A stretch of DNA of 36,430 nt from an uncultured Prevotella sp. (lineage in GTDB: Bacteria; Bacteroidota; Bacteroidia; Bacteroidales; Bacteroidaceae). Where the stretch lies: positions 1 to 36,430 of the forward strand of contig CAKQPF010000036.1 of the NCBI GenBank assembly GCA_934256705.1. Reading direction: 5' to 3'. Position numbers and translations under genes: made by a program. This document shows, one piece after another, positions 16,766 to 25,376 of this stretch (position 1 is its first letter; each line of letters opens with the position of its first letter). The notes under the pieces are model-generated. The model did no database searches, was not told where the DNA came from, and saw only the letters and a list, made by a program, of their open reading frames with translations.

Positions 16766-16831
16766 ATTCTATTGCCCTATCTTTCACGCTCTATTGCCCT
16801 TTTGCTCACACTATATTGCTCAATCTTTCAC
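16766..16831 (-). repeat. Three 22-bp units, possible diverged array 4
   Basis: Units at 16766-16787, 16788-16809 and 16810-16831 repeat at exactly 22 bp; two contain GTGAAAGAT on the minus strand. The period and GT(A/G)AAAG start match the other 22-bp arrays, but the rest differs. The array fills the gap between the convergent LytM and hydF genes. Confidence 0.55.
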
Positions 16832-16857
16832 GCATTACGGGCAAGTGATTCCTCGTA

Positions 16858-18081
16858 CTAAGCATCCATATCTATCTGATGAAGTATGCCGGTAAGGAAG
16901 GCGATTGCCATTCCGTAATTGGTAATAGGAACGTGTTGCTCCTGCGATGTGCGGATGCGCTCCAGGACATATCGGCGATTGAACATACAGGCACCGCAAT
17001 GAATGACGAGATTATAAGGCGACAAATCCTTTGGGAAATCACGTCCATTGACAAAAGAAATCTGCAATCCTTCGCCTAATCGCTTGCGAAGCAGACGAGG
17101 AAGTTTCACCCTTCCGATGTCTTCACCAGTAGGCACATGAGCACAAGCCTCAGCTATCAGAATGTGAGAGTTCTCTGTCAGATGGACAATACTTTCCGCC
17201 CCTTGCTTCATCACCTTTGCATCACCCTTGTAAGCAGCAAACAGGACGGAAAAAGAAGTCAGTTTGCTGCCGGCTGGTTTCTGCTCAAACACCTGTGGAA
17301 AGACCTGTGAGTCGGTGATAATCAGGTCGGGATTCTCCCGAAAAGAATCCAATGTCTCTCTCAGTTTGTCTGGCGTACAGCAAGTGACAATGCAGTGTTT
17401 GTCCAGCAATTCGCGGATGGTCTGCACCTGAGGCAGTATCAGTCTGCCCTTAGGAGCTGCGTTATCCTGAGGCATCACCAATATCACCCTATCGCCTTCT
17501 TTAGCCAGATTGCCCGTAATAGTCTCTTGTCCGAAATCCGGGGGCAAGAGTTGGAGCAGCGATTCCATTAGTTTATTAAAGCCAGTTCTACGTAAAGCAC
17601 TGACAGCCACAGCAGAAACCTTCAGTTCTTTTCCCAAGCCTTCGGCTACTTTTTCCGCTTCACTGACAAAATCTGCCTTTCCTAAGACGAGAAGCCAAGG
17701 AGTTCCTTTGCGTCTCAGATAGCCAATCCATTCCCGTTCCACATCCGAAATGGCTGGACTGCTCGCCACTAAGATGACGATGTCAGCCTCCTTTAGCGAA
17801 GCTTCCATCCTGTCAATGCGCAGATATCCCAACTGCTTGTCTGTATCATCAAAGCCAGGAGTGTCCAGCAGCACGCAAGCACCGAGGCGGGGCAGCTCCA
17901 CTGCTTTCCGCACAGCGTCGGTAGTGGTGCCGGCTACATCAGAGACGATGGACACATCCTGCCCAGTCCAGGCATTCAGCAGAGAGGACTTACCGGCATT
18001 GCGCACACCGATGATAGCAATATGCAAACGTGAAACTTGCGGAGTATTGTTCATAAGCAGGAGGTCAGAAGCGGAAATCAC
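16858..18081 (-). CDS. hydF: [FeFe] hydrogenase H-cluster maturation GTPase HydF
   Basis: This 407-residue cytoplasmic protein is the scaffold on which HydE and HydG products are assembled into the 2Fe subcluster before transfer to the hydrogenase. The N-terminal GTPase domain has a P-loop (GVRNAGKSS, about 26-34), DTPG (G3) and GKAD in the G4 position. The C-terminal metal site is CAH (C313, H315), then HCGAC (H361, C362, C365), matching HydF's CxH-x(about 45)-HCxxC. It is the last gene of the hydrogenase operon and overlaps hydG by 17 bp, implying translational coupling. Confidence 0.94.
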   Translation of the reverse strand: MISASDLLLMNNTPQVSRLHIAIIGVRNAGKSSLLNAWTGQDVSIVSDVAGTTTDAVRKAVELPRLGACVLLDTPGFDDTDKQLGYLRIDRMEASLKEADIVILVASSPAISDVEREWIGYLRRKGTPWLLVLGKADFVSEAEKVAEGLGKELKVSAVAVSALRRTGFNKLMESLLQLLPPDFGQETITGNLAKEGDRVILVMPQDNAAPKGRLILPQVQTIRELLDKHCIVTCCTPDKLRETLDSFRENPDLIITDSQVFPQVFEQKPAGSKLTSFSVLFAAYKGDAKVMKQGAESIVHLTENSHILIAEACAHVPTGEDIGRVKLPRLLRKRLGEGLQISFVNGRDFPKDLSPYNLVIHCGACMFNRRYVLERIRTSQEQHVPITNYGMAIAFLTGILHQIDMDA

Positions 18082-19486
18082 GGCGTCCGGACTTGATTTC
18101 CTCCAGACGTTTCATCGCAATCTCCTTGATTTTTGGGTTAGGAATATGTGCCACAGCCTTGGTTATCTCTGCCTGTCCTTTTGCCTTTGTCTCTGGTGAA
18201 GCATAATCTTCGAGATATTCCATCAGTGTCATCAAGGCATTTGGAGCACAGCAATTAGCTATCTGTCCGGACTTTACAAGCGACATAAAGCGGTCACCGG
18301 TGCGACCCTCACGATAACAAGCGGTGCAGAAACTTGGGATATGACCGAGATCGAGCAGCCAGCCTACTATCTCATCCAGCGAACGATGGTCGCTGACGTC
18401 AAACTGCTCAGTGTGTTCATGCTGGGCTTCAGCGTAACCGCCAACGCTGGTTCGCGAGCCTCCACTAATCTGTGAGACGCCCAGTTCCAGCACTCTGCGT
18501 CGTACTGCTTCCGACTCTCTGGTGGAGATAATCATGCCCGTATAAGGCACGGAAATACGTATTACTGCCACGAGGCGTGCAAACATATCGTCGGAAATGG
18601 CGTCAGGGAAGTCTTCTGTCGAAATATCGTCAGCCGGACAGATGCGTGGCACGCTGATGGTATGCGGTCCGACACCAAACTTTGCCTCAAGATGCTCTGC
18701 GTGCATCAGCAGTCCTACGAAGTCATAACGATAGAGATTAAGCCCAAAGAGCACGCCTATTCCCACATCATCAATGCCTCCCTCCATAGCGCGGTCCATG
18801 GCTTCGGTATGATAAGCGTAATTGCTCTTAGGCCCAGCAGGATGCAGTTCCTCGTAATGCTCTTTGTGATATGTCTCCTGAAAGAGGATATACGTGCCGA
18901 TACCAGCATCTTTCAGTTTCCTATAGTTCTCCACCGTCGTAGCGGCAATATTGACATTGACGCGACGTATGACACCATTCTTATGATGAATGCCGTAGAT
19001 GGTCTGAATAGACTCCAGGATATAATCTATCGGATTGTGCTTTGGGTCTTCGCCAGCTTCCAGTGCCAAGCGTTTATGACCCATGTCCTGTAGTGCCACC
19101 ACTTCGCGTTTTATCTCTTCTTGTGTCAGTTTACGGCGAGCGATAGTCTTATTTTTAGCATGATACGGACAATATATGCAACCATTAACACAATAGTTTG
19201 AAAGATAAAGTGGCGCAAACATTACAATACGATTGCCATAAAATCGCTGTTTGATTTCTTTCGCCAAATGGCAGATGCGTTCAGTCAAATCAGACTCATC
19301 GCATTCCAAAAGCACGGCTGCCTCACGGTGATTCAATCCACCGCACTTTGCAGCTTTATCAAGCAGACTCTCTATCAATGCGCGATCATTCTTATGATCA
19401 GATGCGTATTGCAATGTATCCAGAATCTCTTGATGATTGATAAATTCTTCAGCCTTATCAGAGGCAGGATTATAATTCTTGTCCAT
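18065..19486 (-). CDS. hydG: [FeFe] hydrogenase maturation radical SAM tyrosine lyase HydG
   Basis: This 473-residue cytoplasmic enzyme cleaves tyrosine to p-cresol, supplying the CO and CN ligands of the H-cluster. The radical SAM motif CVNGCIYC (C99, C103, C106) fits CxxxCxxC. The C-terminal CTAC...C arrangement fits the CxxCx(about 22)C auxiliary cluster that distinguishes HydG from ThiH. The length matches the family. It starts 2 bp after hydE and overlaps hydF. Confidence 0.95.
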   Translation of the reverse strand: MDKNYNPASDKAEEFINHQEILDTLQYASDHKNDRALIESLLDKAAKCGGLNHREAAVLLECDESDLTERICHLAKEIKQRFYGNRIVMFAPLYLSNYCVNGCIYCPYHAKNKTIARRKLTQEEIKREVVALQDMGHKRLALEAGEDPKHNPIDYILESIQTIYGIHHKNGVIRRVNVNIAATTVENYRKLKDAGIGTYILFQETYHKEHYEELHPAGPKSNYAYHTEAMDRAMEGGIDDVGIGVLFGLNLYRYDFVGLLMHAEHLEAKFGVGPHTISVPRICPADDISTEDFPDAISDDMFARLVAVIRISVPYTGMIISTRESEAVRRRVLELGVSQISGGSRTSVGGYAEAQHEHTEQFDVSDHRSLDEIVGWLLDLGHIPSFCTACYREGRTGDRFMSLVKSGQIANCCAPNALMTLMEYLEDYASPETKAKGQAEITKAVAHIPNPKIKEIAMKRLEEIKSGRRDFRF

Positions 19487-19488
19487 AA

Positions 19489-20532
19489 CTATATTAAAAC
19501 TTCACGATAGTCACCACGATCCATCGATATACGATACCCTATTCTGTCCAATTCCTGCTTTAGCAGAGCAATGCCTTCGGCAGCTTCCGTTCCCATAGCA
19601 GCCTTGTTGTCATACAAAGCATAATTGGAACGATAGGCGGCAGGCGACAAGTTTGGCATCACCACATTGGCTCCAGCCATTATTCCCTGCTCTTTTCCAT
19701 CGGCAAGCAATGTGGATAAGGCTGTGGTAGCCGGTATTAAAGCCGATGGAAACATCAGGCGGAAGATGGAAAGCAAGCGTAATGTCAGGTCTGCACTGCC
19801 AGAAGGGCAATCACGGAAAGGAGTATCTTGCTGGGAAATGAAAGGTCCGAGCCCTATCATCTGCGGACGAAAGCGCTCTATGAAGCATATATCCTCCACC
19901 AGATGCTCCAATGTCTGTCCGGGACTGCCCACCATAATACCGGTGCCGGTCTGATAACCTATGTCTTTCAGCCATTGCAGACATTTCAGTCTATGCTCCC
20001 GCGACATCGTCTCAGGATGCAGCATCCTGTAATGTGCGGCATTATAAGTCTCATGACGAAGCAGATAGCGATTGGCTCCAGCCCGATAGAGTCCCTCATA
20101 TTCCTCTCTCGTCATCTCGCCCAGAGAGAGCGTAATGGCACAATCGGGGTAAGAAGAGCGGATAGAGCGTACCACATCCTCCCACATCGAGTAGTTGCCG
20201 GCTTTCTCCCCACCCTGTAATACGAAAGTACGAAAGCCTAACCTGTATCCATTCTGGCAACAGTTCAGGATTTCGTCCTTTGTCATCTCATAGCGCACTA
20301 CCGAGGCGTTTGCCGCCCTAATGCCACAATACAAGCAATTATTGCGACATCGGTTGCCCACCTCTATCAGTCCGCGGATATATATGTCATGACCAAACTG
20401 CCGAACAGCCACCTCCCGCGCCTGCCGATGCAGATATTCCACCGCATCGGAATCCTTCGTACCCAATAGTCTCAGGTAGCCCTCAGGAGCGAGAGTGTGG
20501 TCTCGACGCAGTCTGTCAATCCATATCTTCAT
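19489..20532 (-). CDS. hydE: [FeFe] hydrogenase maturation radical SAM protein HydE
   Basis: This 347-residue cytoplasmic radical SAM enzyme has CRNNCLYC (C62, C66, C69). It resembles biotin synthase, as HydE does, with 'EVGNRCRNNCLYCGIRAAN' and a later 'GTGIMVGSPGQT' block. HydE helps build the dithiolate bridge precursor of the 2Fe subcluster. BioB or PylB are alternatives on sequence type, but the operon settles it. It overlaps the hydrogenase gene by 17 bp. Confidence 0.94.
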   Translation of the reverse strand: MKIWIDRLRRDHTLAPEGYLRLLGTKDSDAVEYLHRQAREVAVRQFGHDIYIRGLIEVGNRCRNNCLYCGIRAANASVVRYEMTKDEILNCCQNGYRLGFRTFVLQGGEKAGNYSMWEDVVRSIRSSYPDCAITLSLGEMTREEYEGLYRAGANRYLLRHETYNAAHYRMLHPETMSREHRLKCLQWLKDIGYQTGTGIMVGSPGQTLEHLVEDICFIERFRPQMIGLGPFISQQDTPFRDCPSGSADLTLRLLSIFRLMFPSALIPATTALSTLLADGKEQGIMAGANVVMPNLSPAAYRSNYALYDNKAAMGTEAAEGIALLKQELDRIGYRISMDRGDYREVLI

Positions 20533-21988
20533 AAGTCTTTGTTTCCTTGTCCAGTTCTTTAGCTAATTTACGCTTTCCTGCATTCAATTCATTATGTACA
20601 CATGGTCCGGTGATACATCCGCCTTCACACGCCATTACCTCAATAAACTGTGCTGGAGCTTTGCCCGTTTTGGCATAAGCACGAAGGAGAGCGATGTTCT
20701 TCTTGTTGAGATTCGAGATCTGTATAGGCTTGAAAGTGCTGGCTTTCTCTTTCAGATATGACTGCACTGCGCCAGCTACGCCGCCTGCCTGAGCGAATGA
20801 ATGGGCTTCACGCACTGACTCAATATCCATAGCATAAGGGTCTGTCGCGGCCACATCTATGCCCAATCCTTCGAAGATAGATGAGATTTCCTCGAATGTG
20901 ATGACGAAATCCACATCCTCATCGCGCTGTGCTTCCTTGCGCTTTGCTACGCAAGGACCTACAAATACCACCTCTGCATCCGGATGCTTCTGCTTTGCAA
21001 GGTGTGCGGTATAGTACATCGGGGAGCGCGTATCGGAAACATATTTCTCCAGACCTGGCACATGTTTCTTCACCATCTCTATGTATGAAGGGCAGCATGA
21101 CGTGGTCATGAACTGCTGACCTTCCTCCAGTTTCTCCAAGAGTTCATGGGCTTCATGCTCCACTGTCTCCATTGCGCCCTGTGCTACCTCGATTACATCG
21201 GCAAAACCAATCTCTTTCAGAGCGCCATATATCTGCTCCTTGCCCACCTGGAACTGTCCCAGAATGGCTGGAGCCACGATTGCGACGAGTTTTTTCTTGT
21301 TCTTTATGCGGTAAAGGACATCAAACACCTGCGACACTTCCATGATAGCACCAAACGGGCATGCATTCAGACACTTGCCGCAGTATATACATTTGCTCTT
21401 GTCGATATTCTCCACGCCGCGCTCATCCTTGCTTATGGCCTTGACAGGACATGACTGTTCGCAAGGCACAGGGATATAGACGATGGCATGGTAAGGGCAA
21501 CTGTCGTGGCATATACCGCAACTGATGCAGGCATCATGGTCGATCCAAGCCTGTCCGTTCTTCTTCAGATGCACGGCACCTTTAGGACAGTTGGTGGTGC
21601 AATAGCGGGCAATACATCCCCGGCACAGGTTTGTTATCTCGTAATTGATCTGCACGCAGGAGGAGCAAGCCTCGTCAATGACGCATAATATGTCTTCTTT
21701 TGGAGCGCCGCTACCGGCTCTTTTCATGGCACGCATGGCATATTCGGAGAGCGGAGTCAGCTCATCCGTTTCGTCTTCCATAGTCAATCCCAGGAGCGGG
21801 AGTGACTTATATCGCCATACAGCTCTCTCCTTATGCACACAGCAGCGTCCTTCATGCTTGGAACGTCGTGGACTCAGCTCGATAGGCAGACGGTCAATGC
21901 GGTCTATCAATTCATCGTTTTTCCATAGTTTCACGAGTTCGGTCAACAACTTGTGGCGGACAATCATGATATTGTTCGTAAAAGCCAT
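20516..21988 (-). CDS. Monomeric [FeFe] hydrogenase, probably group B
   Basis: This 490-residue cytoplasmic iron-sulfur enzyme reduces protons to H2 or oxidises H2, with ferredoxin as the likely partner. The N-terminal half (about 110-225) carries ferredoxin-type Cys sets: CRGC...CTTNCP, CISCGICHDSCP, CEQSCP and CIYCGKCLNACP. The H-cluster motifs are TSCCPSY (C298, C299), GPCVAKRKE and MACEGGCITGPC. The first two differ from group A hydrogenases (TSCCPGW and MPCxxKxxE) and fit group B. No NADH-binding subunits are encoded nearby, so it is not an obvious bifurcating enzyme. It is first in an operon with hydE, hydG and hydF, driven by a strong promoter match at 22051-22082. The group call is from motif memory and should be checked by phylogeny. 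Confidence 0.9.
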   Translation of the reverse strand: MAFTNNIMIVRHKLLTELVKLWKNDELIDRIDRLPIELSPRRSKHEGRCCVHKERAVWRYKSLPLLGLTMEDETDELTPLSEYAMRAMKRAGSGAPKEDILCVIDEACSSCVQINYEITNLCRGCIARYCTTNCPKGAVHLKKNGQAWIDHDACISCGICHDSCPYHAIVYIPVPCEQSCPVKAISKDERGVENIDKSKCIYCGKCLNACPFGAIMEVSQVFDVLYRIKNKKKLVAIVAPAILGQFQVGKEQIYGALKEIGFADVIEVAQGAMETVEHEAHELLEKLEEGQQFMTTSCCPSYIEMVKKHVPGLEKYVSDTRSPMYYTAHLAKQKHPDAEVVFVGPCVAKRKEAQRDEDVDFVITFEEISSIFEGLGIDVAATDPYAMDIESVREAHSFAQAGGVAGAVQSYLKEKASTFKPIQISNLNKKNIALLRAYAKTGKAPAQFIEVMACEGGCITGPCVHNELNAGKRKLAKELDKETKTYEDMD

Positions 21989-22050
21989 ATTATAATATTA
22001 GATTAATGGGTAAAACATCTGCCAGAGGTATCCGGCTAAGAACTTTGGGG

Positions 22051-22082
22051 CAAAGTTATAAAAAAACTTTGATTGCCCCAAA
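22051..22082 (-). promoter_or_regulatory. Promoter of the hydrogenase operon
   Basis: On the minus strand TAACTTTG (22051-22058) is a full TAnnTTTG match. TTTG (22079-22082) is spaced exactly 20 bp upstream. This is one of the two best promoter matches in the window and implies a leader of about 60 nt. Confidence 0.75.
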
Positions 22083-22151
22083 TGAATTTTGCTTTTTAGT
22101 TAAAAAATACGAAAAATTACCCCCCATCAAGCATTTTAAGGAGATTTTCAT

Positions 22152-22159
22152 TATCTTTG
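22152..22159 (+). promoter_or_regulatory. -7 element upstream of the 767-residue secreted protein
   Basis: TATCTTTG matches the consensus and faces rightward, 127 nt before the next ATG. The -33 region (about 22128-22132) is poor. Confidence 0.5.
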
Positions 22160-22286
22160 CAACGCAAAAAATTATGACAATTATTCAGGACTTTCTATTA
22201 TTAGATTGTTTTAATACGACACAATTGCACCGTTGAAGGTGGGATTATAGGCAGTAGCAATATTTCATTTTAACAGTTATAAGATT

Positions 22287-24590
22287 ATGGACACTAAAGG
22301 TTTACTCTCAAAGCGTTCCAATGGCGAGGCTATGTGCCAGCGCTTTATTTTTCTTTTTGCATTTATATGTTTATCCCTTTGCCACGCATCTGCGCAGAGC
22401 GGGGGAGCTCAACTCGACGTTGCCAAGCTGGTAGGTACCGATCCGGACAAGATTATCAACACGGACAACACTCACCTAACCACTCCGAATAGTCCGGAAG
22501 CCCGCCCGTTTACCTTCCTGCTTCTTAACGTAAAGACGCAGAAATTCTTTAATATCGGTGGGTCATACGGTCGTCATGCCTCCTTGAATGACTATGGTAT
22601 GTACCTCTGGATATACCAGTACCCCAAAACTGAAGGTGTTTATAATATCCGTACTTGGCAGAATTATACTGCAGATTACGATAATCAGTATAGTTATATG
22701 CAGTATATTGATGATGACAAACACAAGAACGGTGTATATCCTGGACGCCTTCCAACAGATACCAAACGTCAATTTGGTTGGATTTTTGAAAAGGCTGATG
22801 GTTATGCTGACAATAACAAGGTCTATAAACTCCATACTTACGGCAATAGATACCTCACGGCAACGCCTGATGATAAGGATGGTAACCTTTGTGATGCTAT
22901 AGCGACAACAGAGAACAGCGAATATCAGGTCTGGAAATTGATAACTGTCGGAGAATACTATGAGTTGTTCGACAAATCACCGTCCGACCTCTCTGCTCCT
23001 ATTGATGCTACATTCCTGCTTAAGAATCCTAATTTCAATTATAGCACAACCAATGCTAACATTTGGGGACCCTCAGGAGACAGATTTAAAGTACGATTTG
23101 GAGTAGAAGATTACTATAAGACAGGAACAGAGAACTATTATAAGGGTAACAAACTCAATGATGAAGAATACCTAAGGGATAATGGAAAATATTTTTGTGC
23201 CGACATCAAAGAGGTTCATCAGTATTCTGTTACTCAGTCGGTACATGTCACCAAACCGGGCTGGTATATTTTCAGATGCAATGGATTCAGCAATACTAAT
23301 GGGCTTGCTAAACTCATTGTTACGGATTGGGTTAACCACCTTCAAGGAAAACCATATGTCTCAACGACTCCACTAAATCCACTCGAAGCAAACGGTCCGA
23401 AGGACCTTCTGGGAGCCGGCAAGGCTTTCTATGATGGCAAATATGAGAATCAGGTCATGATGCATGTAACACAAGAGAACATAGACTTATTGGGAGAATC
23501 TTTTGCACTCCTCTTCGGCATTCAGATAGACGGCGACAAAAGCGCCTCCGCAGCGGGCGAATGGACTGCATTCGACAATTTCAGAATGCTATATGCAGGC
23601 GAGTCCGAGGCGCCACACCTTGTGCTGGACGAGGACAATCCCGACCTTCTATATCTGACAAAGACAGTGGATGAATACAAGAACACGGTGCTCCATCTGC
23701 GTCGTTCCTTCACTCTCAACAAGTGGAACACCATCATTCTCCCCGTATCATTAAACTACGGACAGATGAAACGTACATTCGGCGATGAAGTGTTGCTTGC
23801 CAAACTCTATAGACTTACTTCCAAAAGCGTTCGCTTCAAGACCGTAGATTGCCAGAAAGATGAAGACCCCATGCTCGAGGCTTTCACACCTTATATTATA
23901 AAGCCTACCAAAGGTCCGGGTACAAACCATGCCTATACCACGCCACGTCTCAAGAAAGCCGGCAATCAATACTGGCTCGACGAGAATGAAAGCATCACAA
24001 ATGCCGAGGATGGTGTGCCCAGATACACATCAGGAACCATGACTGTGGCAGAAAACCACTATGACATCTCCGGCATCTCTCTCGACCGCACTCTGCTAAA
24101 TGATAAGATTGACAAGCATTGGGTGTCAACCACACAGACTTCCGCCAGTGAAAACAAGATGCTATGCAAGGGCACTTTGGCAAAGACATACTACACCAAG
24201 GATAACAAAGGCCATTTCTACACTGATGAAAACGTGCAGCGCGACAATCTCGCAGGCGACTATTTCCTCAATGGTGGCACGATGTATAAGGTGCCAAATG
24301 GACAGAAATATGGCCTGAAAGCATTCCGTTGCTGGTTTGAACTGCCCAACACCGAATCCGGCTCCGGCACCACTGCGCCAGCCAAGCAGGTGAAACTGTT
24401 CATCAATGACATAGAAGAAAGCGCAACAGGCATCGAGGATATCATTGCTGACCCGATGTTCTCTCTGCCTCAAACGGAAAAGCCTGACGGAGTATATAGC
24501 ATCAACGGTCAGCTTCTGCGGAAGTCCAACTCCCTCGAAGGCTTGCCAAAGGGCATATACATCGTGAAGGGAAAGAAGGTGAAGGTATAA
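22287..24590 (+). CDS. Large secreted protein of unknown function with sorting-like C-terminus
   Basis: I do not recognise this 767-residue protein as a named family. A signal peptide follows an unusually long n-region: MCQRFIFLFAFICLSLCHAS begins at residue 16, so the ATG at 22332 is an alternative start. The N-terminal part (about 60-220) contains 'FLLLNVKTQKFFNIGG', 'GWIFEK' and 'YGNRYLTA' phrases reminiscent of a ricin-like or trefoil fold. The middle is beta-rich. The C-terminal 60 residues (TGIEDI...GVYSINGQLLRK...LPKGIYIVKGKKVKV) resemble the C-terminal sorting or anchoring domains of Bacteroidetes secreted proteins (type IX-like), common in Prevotella. A 59-residue ORF follows 37 bp downstream and is probably co-transcribed. 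Confidence 0.8.
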   Translation: MDTKGLLSKRSNGEAMCQRFIFLFAFICLSLCHASAQSGGAQLDVAKLVGTDPDKIINTDNTHLTTPNSPEARPFTFLLLNVKTQKFFNIGGSYGRHASLNDYGMYLWIYQYPKTEGVYNIRTWQNYTADYDNQYSYMQYIDDDKHKNGVYPGRLPTDTKRQFGWIFEKADGYADNNKVYKLHTYGNRYLTATPDDKDGNLCDAIATTENSEYQVWKLITVGEYYELFDKSPSDLSAPIDATFLLKNPNFNYSTTNANIWGPSGDRFKVRFGVEDYYKTGTENYYKGNKLNDEEYLRDNGKYFCADIKEVHQYSVTQSVHVTKPGWYIFRCNGFSNTNGLAKLIVTDWVNHLQGKPYVSTTPLNPLEANGPKDLLGAGKAFYDGKYENQVMMHVTQENIDLLGESFALLFGIQIDGDKSASAAGEWTAFDNFRMLYAGESEAPHLVLDEDNPDLLYLTKTVDEYKNTVLHLRRSFTLNKWNTIILPVSLNYGQMKRTFGDEVLLAKLYRLTSKSVRFKTVDCQKDEDPMLEAFTPYIIKPTKGPGTNHAYTTPRLKKAGNQYWLDENESITNAEDGVPRYTSGTMTVAENHYDISGISLDRTLLNDKIDKHWVSTTQTSASENKMLCKGTLAKTYYTKDNKGHFYTDENVQRDNLAGDYFLNGGTMYKVPNGQKYGLKAFRCWFELPNTESGSGTTAPAKQVKLFINDIEESATGIEDIIADPMFSLPQTEKPDGVYSINGQLLRKSNSLEGLPKGIYIVKGKKVKV

Positions 24591-24627
24591 ACAAGGGGAT
24601 TTCAGAAACACGACAATAAGGATAACA

Positions 24628-24807
24628 ATGATTAAGAAAGGATACATACCTCCAACAGTATATTTCGTGGAGACAGAAGATACATGCAGCCTGACAGGCG
24701 CATCAGTAGTGCAAGGTGACGGTGACGTTGTGATAGACACATTCCCTGTGGAAGACGATTCCAATTGTTTCGAATGGGATAATCCTGATATCTGGGGCGG
24801 AGATTAA
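24628..24807 (+). CDS. Small acidic protein (59 residues) downstream of the secreted protein
   Basis: This intact 59-codon ORF begins MIKKGYIPPTVYFVETED and ends NPDIWGGD. It is strongly acidic in the second half, with two cysteines (residues 19 and 47). The 'KK.YI.P....VE.E....L..AS' opening resembles many short, uncharacterised Prevotella/Bacteroides proteins that I recall but cannot name. It lies 37 bp after the 767-residue secreted protein in the same direction, and a small hairpin (24851-24875) follows. No function can be assigned; it could be a secreted peptide precursor or a partner of the upstream product. Confidence 0.6.
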   Translation: MIKKGYIPPTVYFVETEDTCSLTGASVVQGDGDVVIDTFPVEDDSNCFEWDNPDIWGGD

Positions 24808-24850
24808 GGGATATGTGATTGTCAGCATCCGGACATCCCCCATGATTGCC

Positions 24851-24875
24851 CCATTTCCCGGCAAGGGAAAAATGG
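24851..24875 (+). terminator. Weak hairpin after the small ORF
   Basis: CCATTTCCC (24851-24859) pairs with GGGAAA-ATGG (24865-24875, one bulged A). No good U-tract follows. The right arm belongs to the block shared with the flank of array 1. Confidence 0.35.
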
Positions 24876-24906
24876 AACAAAAAGGTGACATCAAAGCTAT
24901 CATTTT

Positions 24907-25016
24907 GCAATAGCTATGATATTGGGCGGTAAAAGCATAGATATGACACTGTAAAAGCATAGTTATTAGGACGTAAAAGCTATGCTTTTGCAACGTAACA
25001 TCTATGCTTTTGCATT
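24907..25016 (+). repeat. 22-bp tandem array 2 (five units)
   Basis: Units start at 24907, 24929, 24951, 24973 and 24995, exactly 22 bp apart, giving 110 bp as in array 1. The core GTAAAAGCATAG is clear in units 2 and 3. Units 4 and 5 end in an inverted form (TATGCTTTTGCA), so the array can fold. The left flank (24866-24906) carries the conserved block beginning GGAAAAATGGAACAAAAAGG. Confidence 0.85.
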
Positions 25017-25353
25017 TCATTGACTTCCAGTGTGTTACAACAGCATAATTCTACAAGGAAACAGAAACGGAAAAACAGGACAATTTTTCGCTTGCGACAG
25101 GTGGCAGCAAAGAGTTTGTTCAAGCGAGAATAAGCTTATCTCCTGTTCCCTGTTACATATTATCCATTCCCTGTTACATTTCCATTCTACATCATGACTA
25201 TCCGAAAAGGGAAGGAAACACGCGCGGAAAGGCTTGGTCATATTGTCAGAATAATTGGTTGGAAAGGAGGAACGGACTGTCCAATTTTTACCCAAAGGTG
25301 TGGCTTTAAGACTTTTTTCACTATGAAATTATATATTGTATCGAAAAAAGCGC
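25017..25353. other. Intergenic region before the BamA-like gene
   Basis: Apart from a short direct repeat (TTCCCTGTTACAT at about 25148 and 25170) I see no gene or RNA. The upstream extension of the next ORF into this region lies before its promoter and is probably not translated. Confidence 0.4.
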
Positions 25354-25361
25354 TATCTTTG
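25354..25361 (+). promoter_or_regulatory. -7 element for the BamA-like envelope cluster
   Basis: TATCTTTG lies 15 bp before the ATG at 25377. Transcription would start near 25368, which rules out the longer ORF start at 25194. Confidence 0.55.
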
Positions 25362-25376
25362 CACGACAACGTAATT

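Noticed and set aside
22006..22236. 76-codon plus-strand ORF upstream of the secreted protein gene
   Set aside because: It overlaps the hydrogenase promoter and the next promoter and has no family features.
24162..24764. 200-codon minus-strand ORF opposite the end of the secreted protein and the small ORF
   Set aside because: It is antisense to a well-supported gene and shows no signal, domain or promoter.
25194..25376. N-terminal extension of the BamA-like protein
   Set aside because: It lies upstream of the -7 box and would bury the signal peptide inside the protein.
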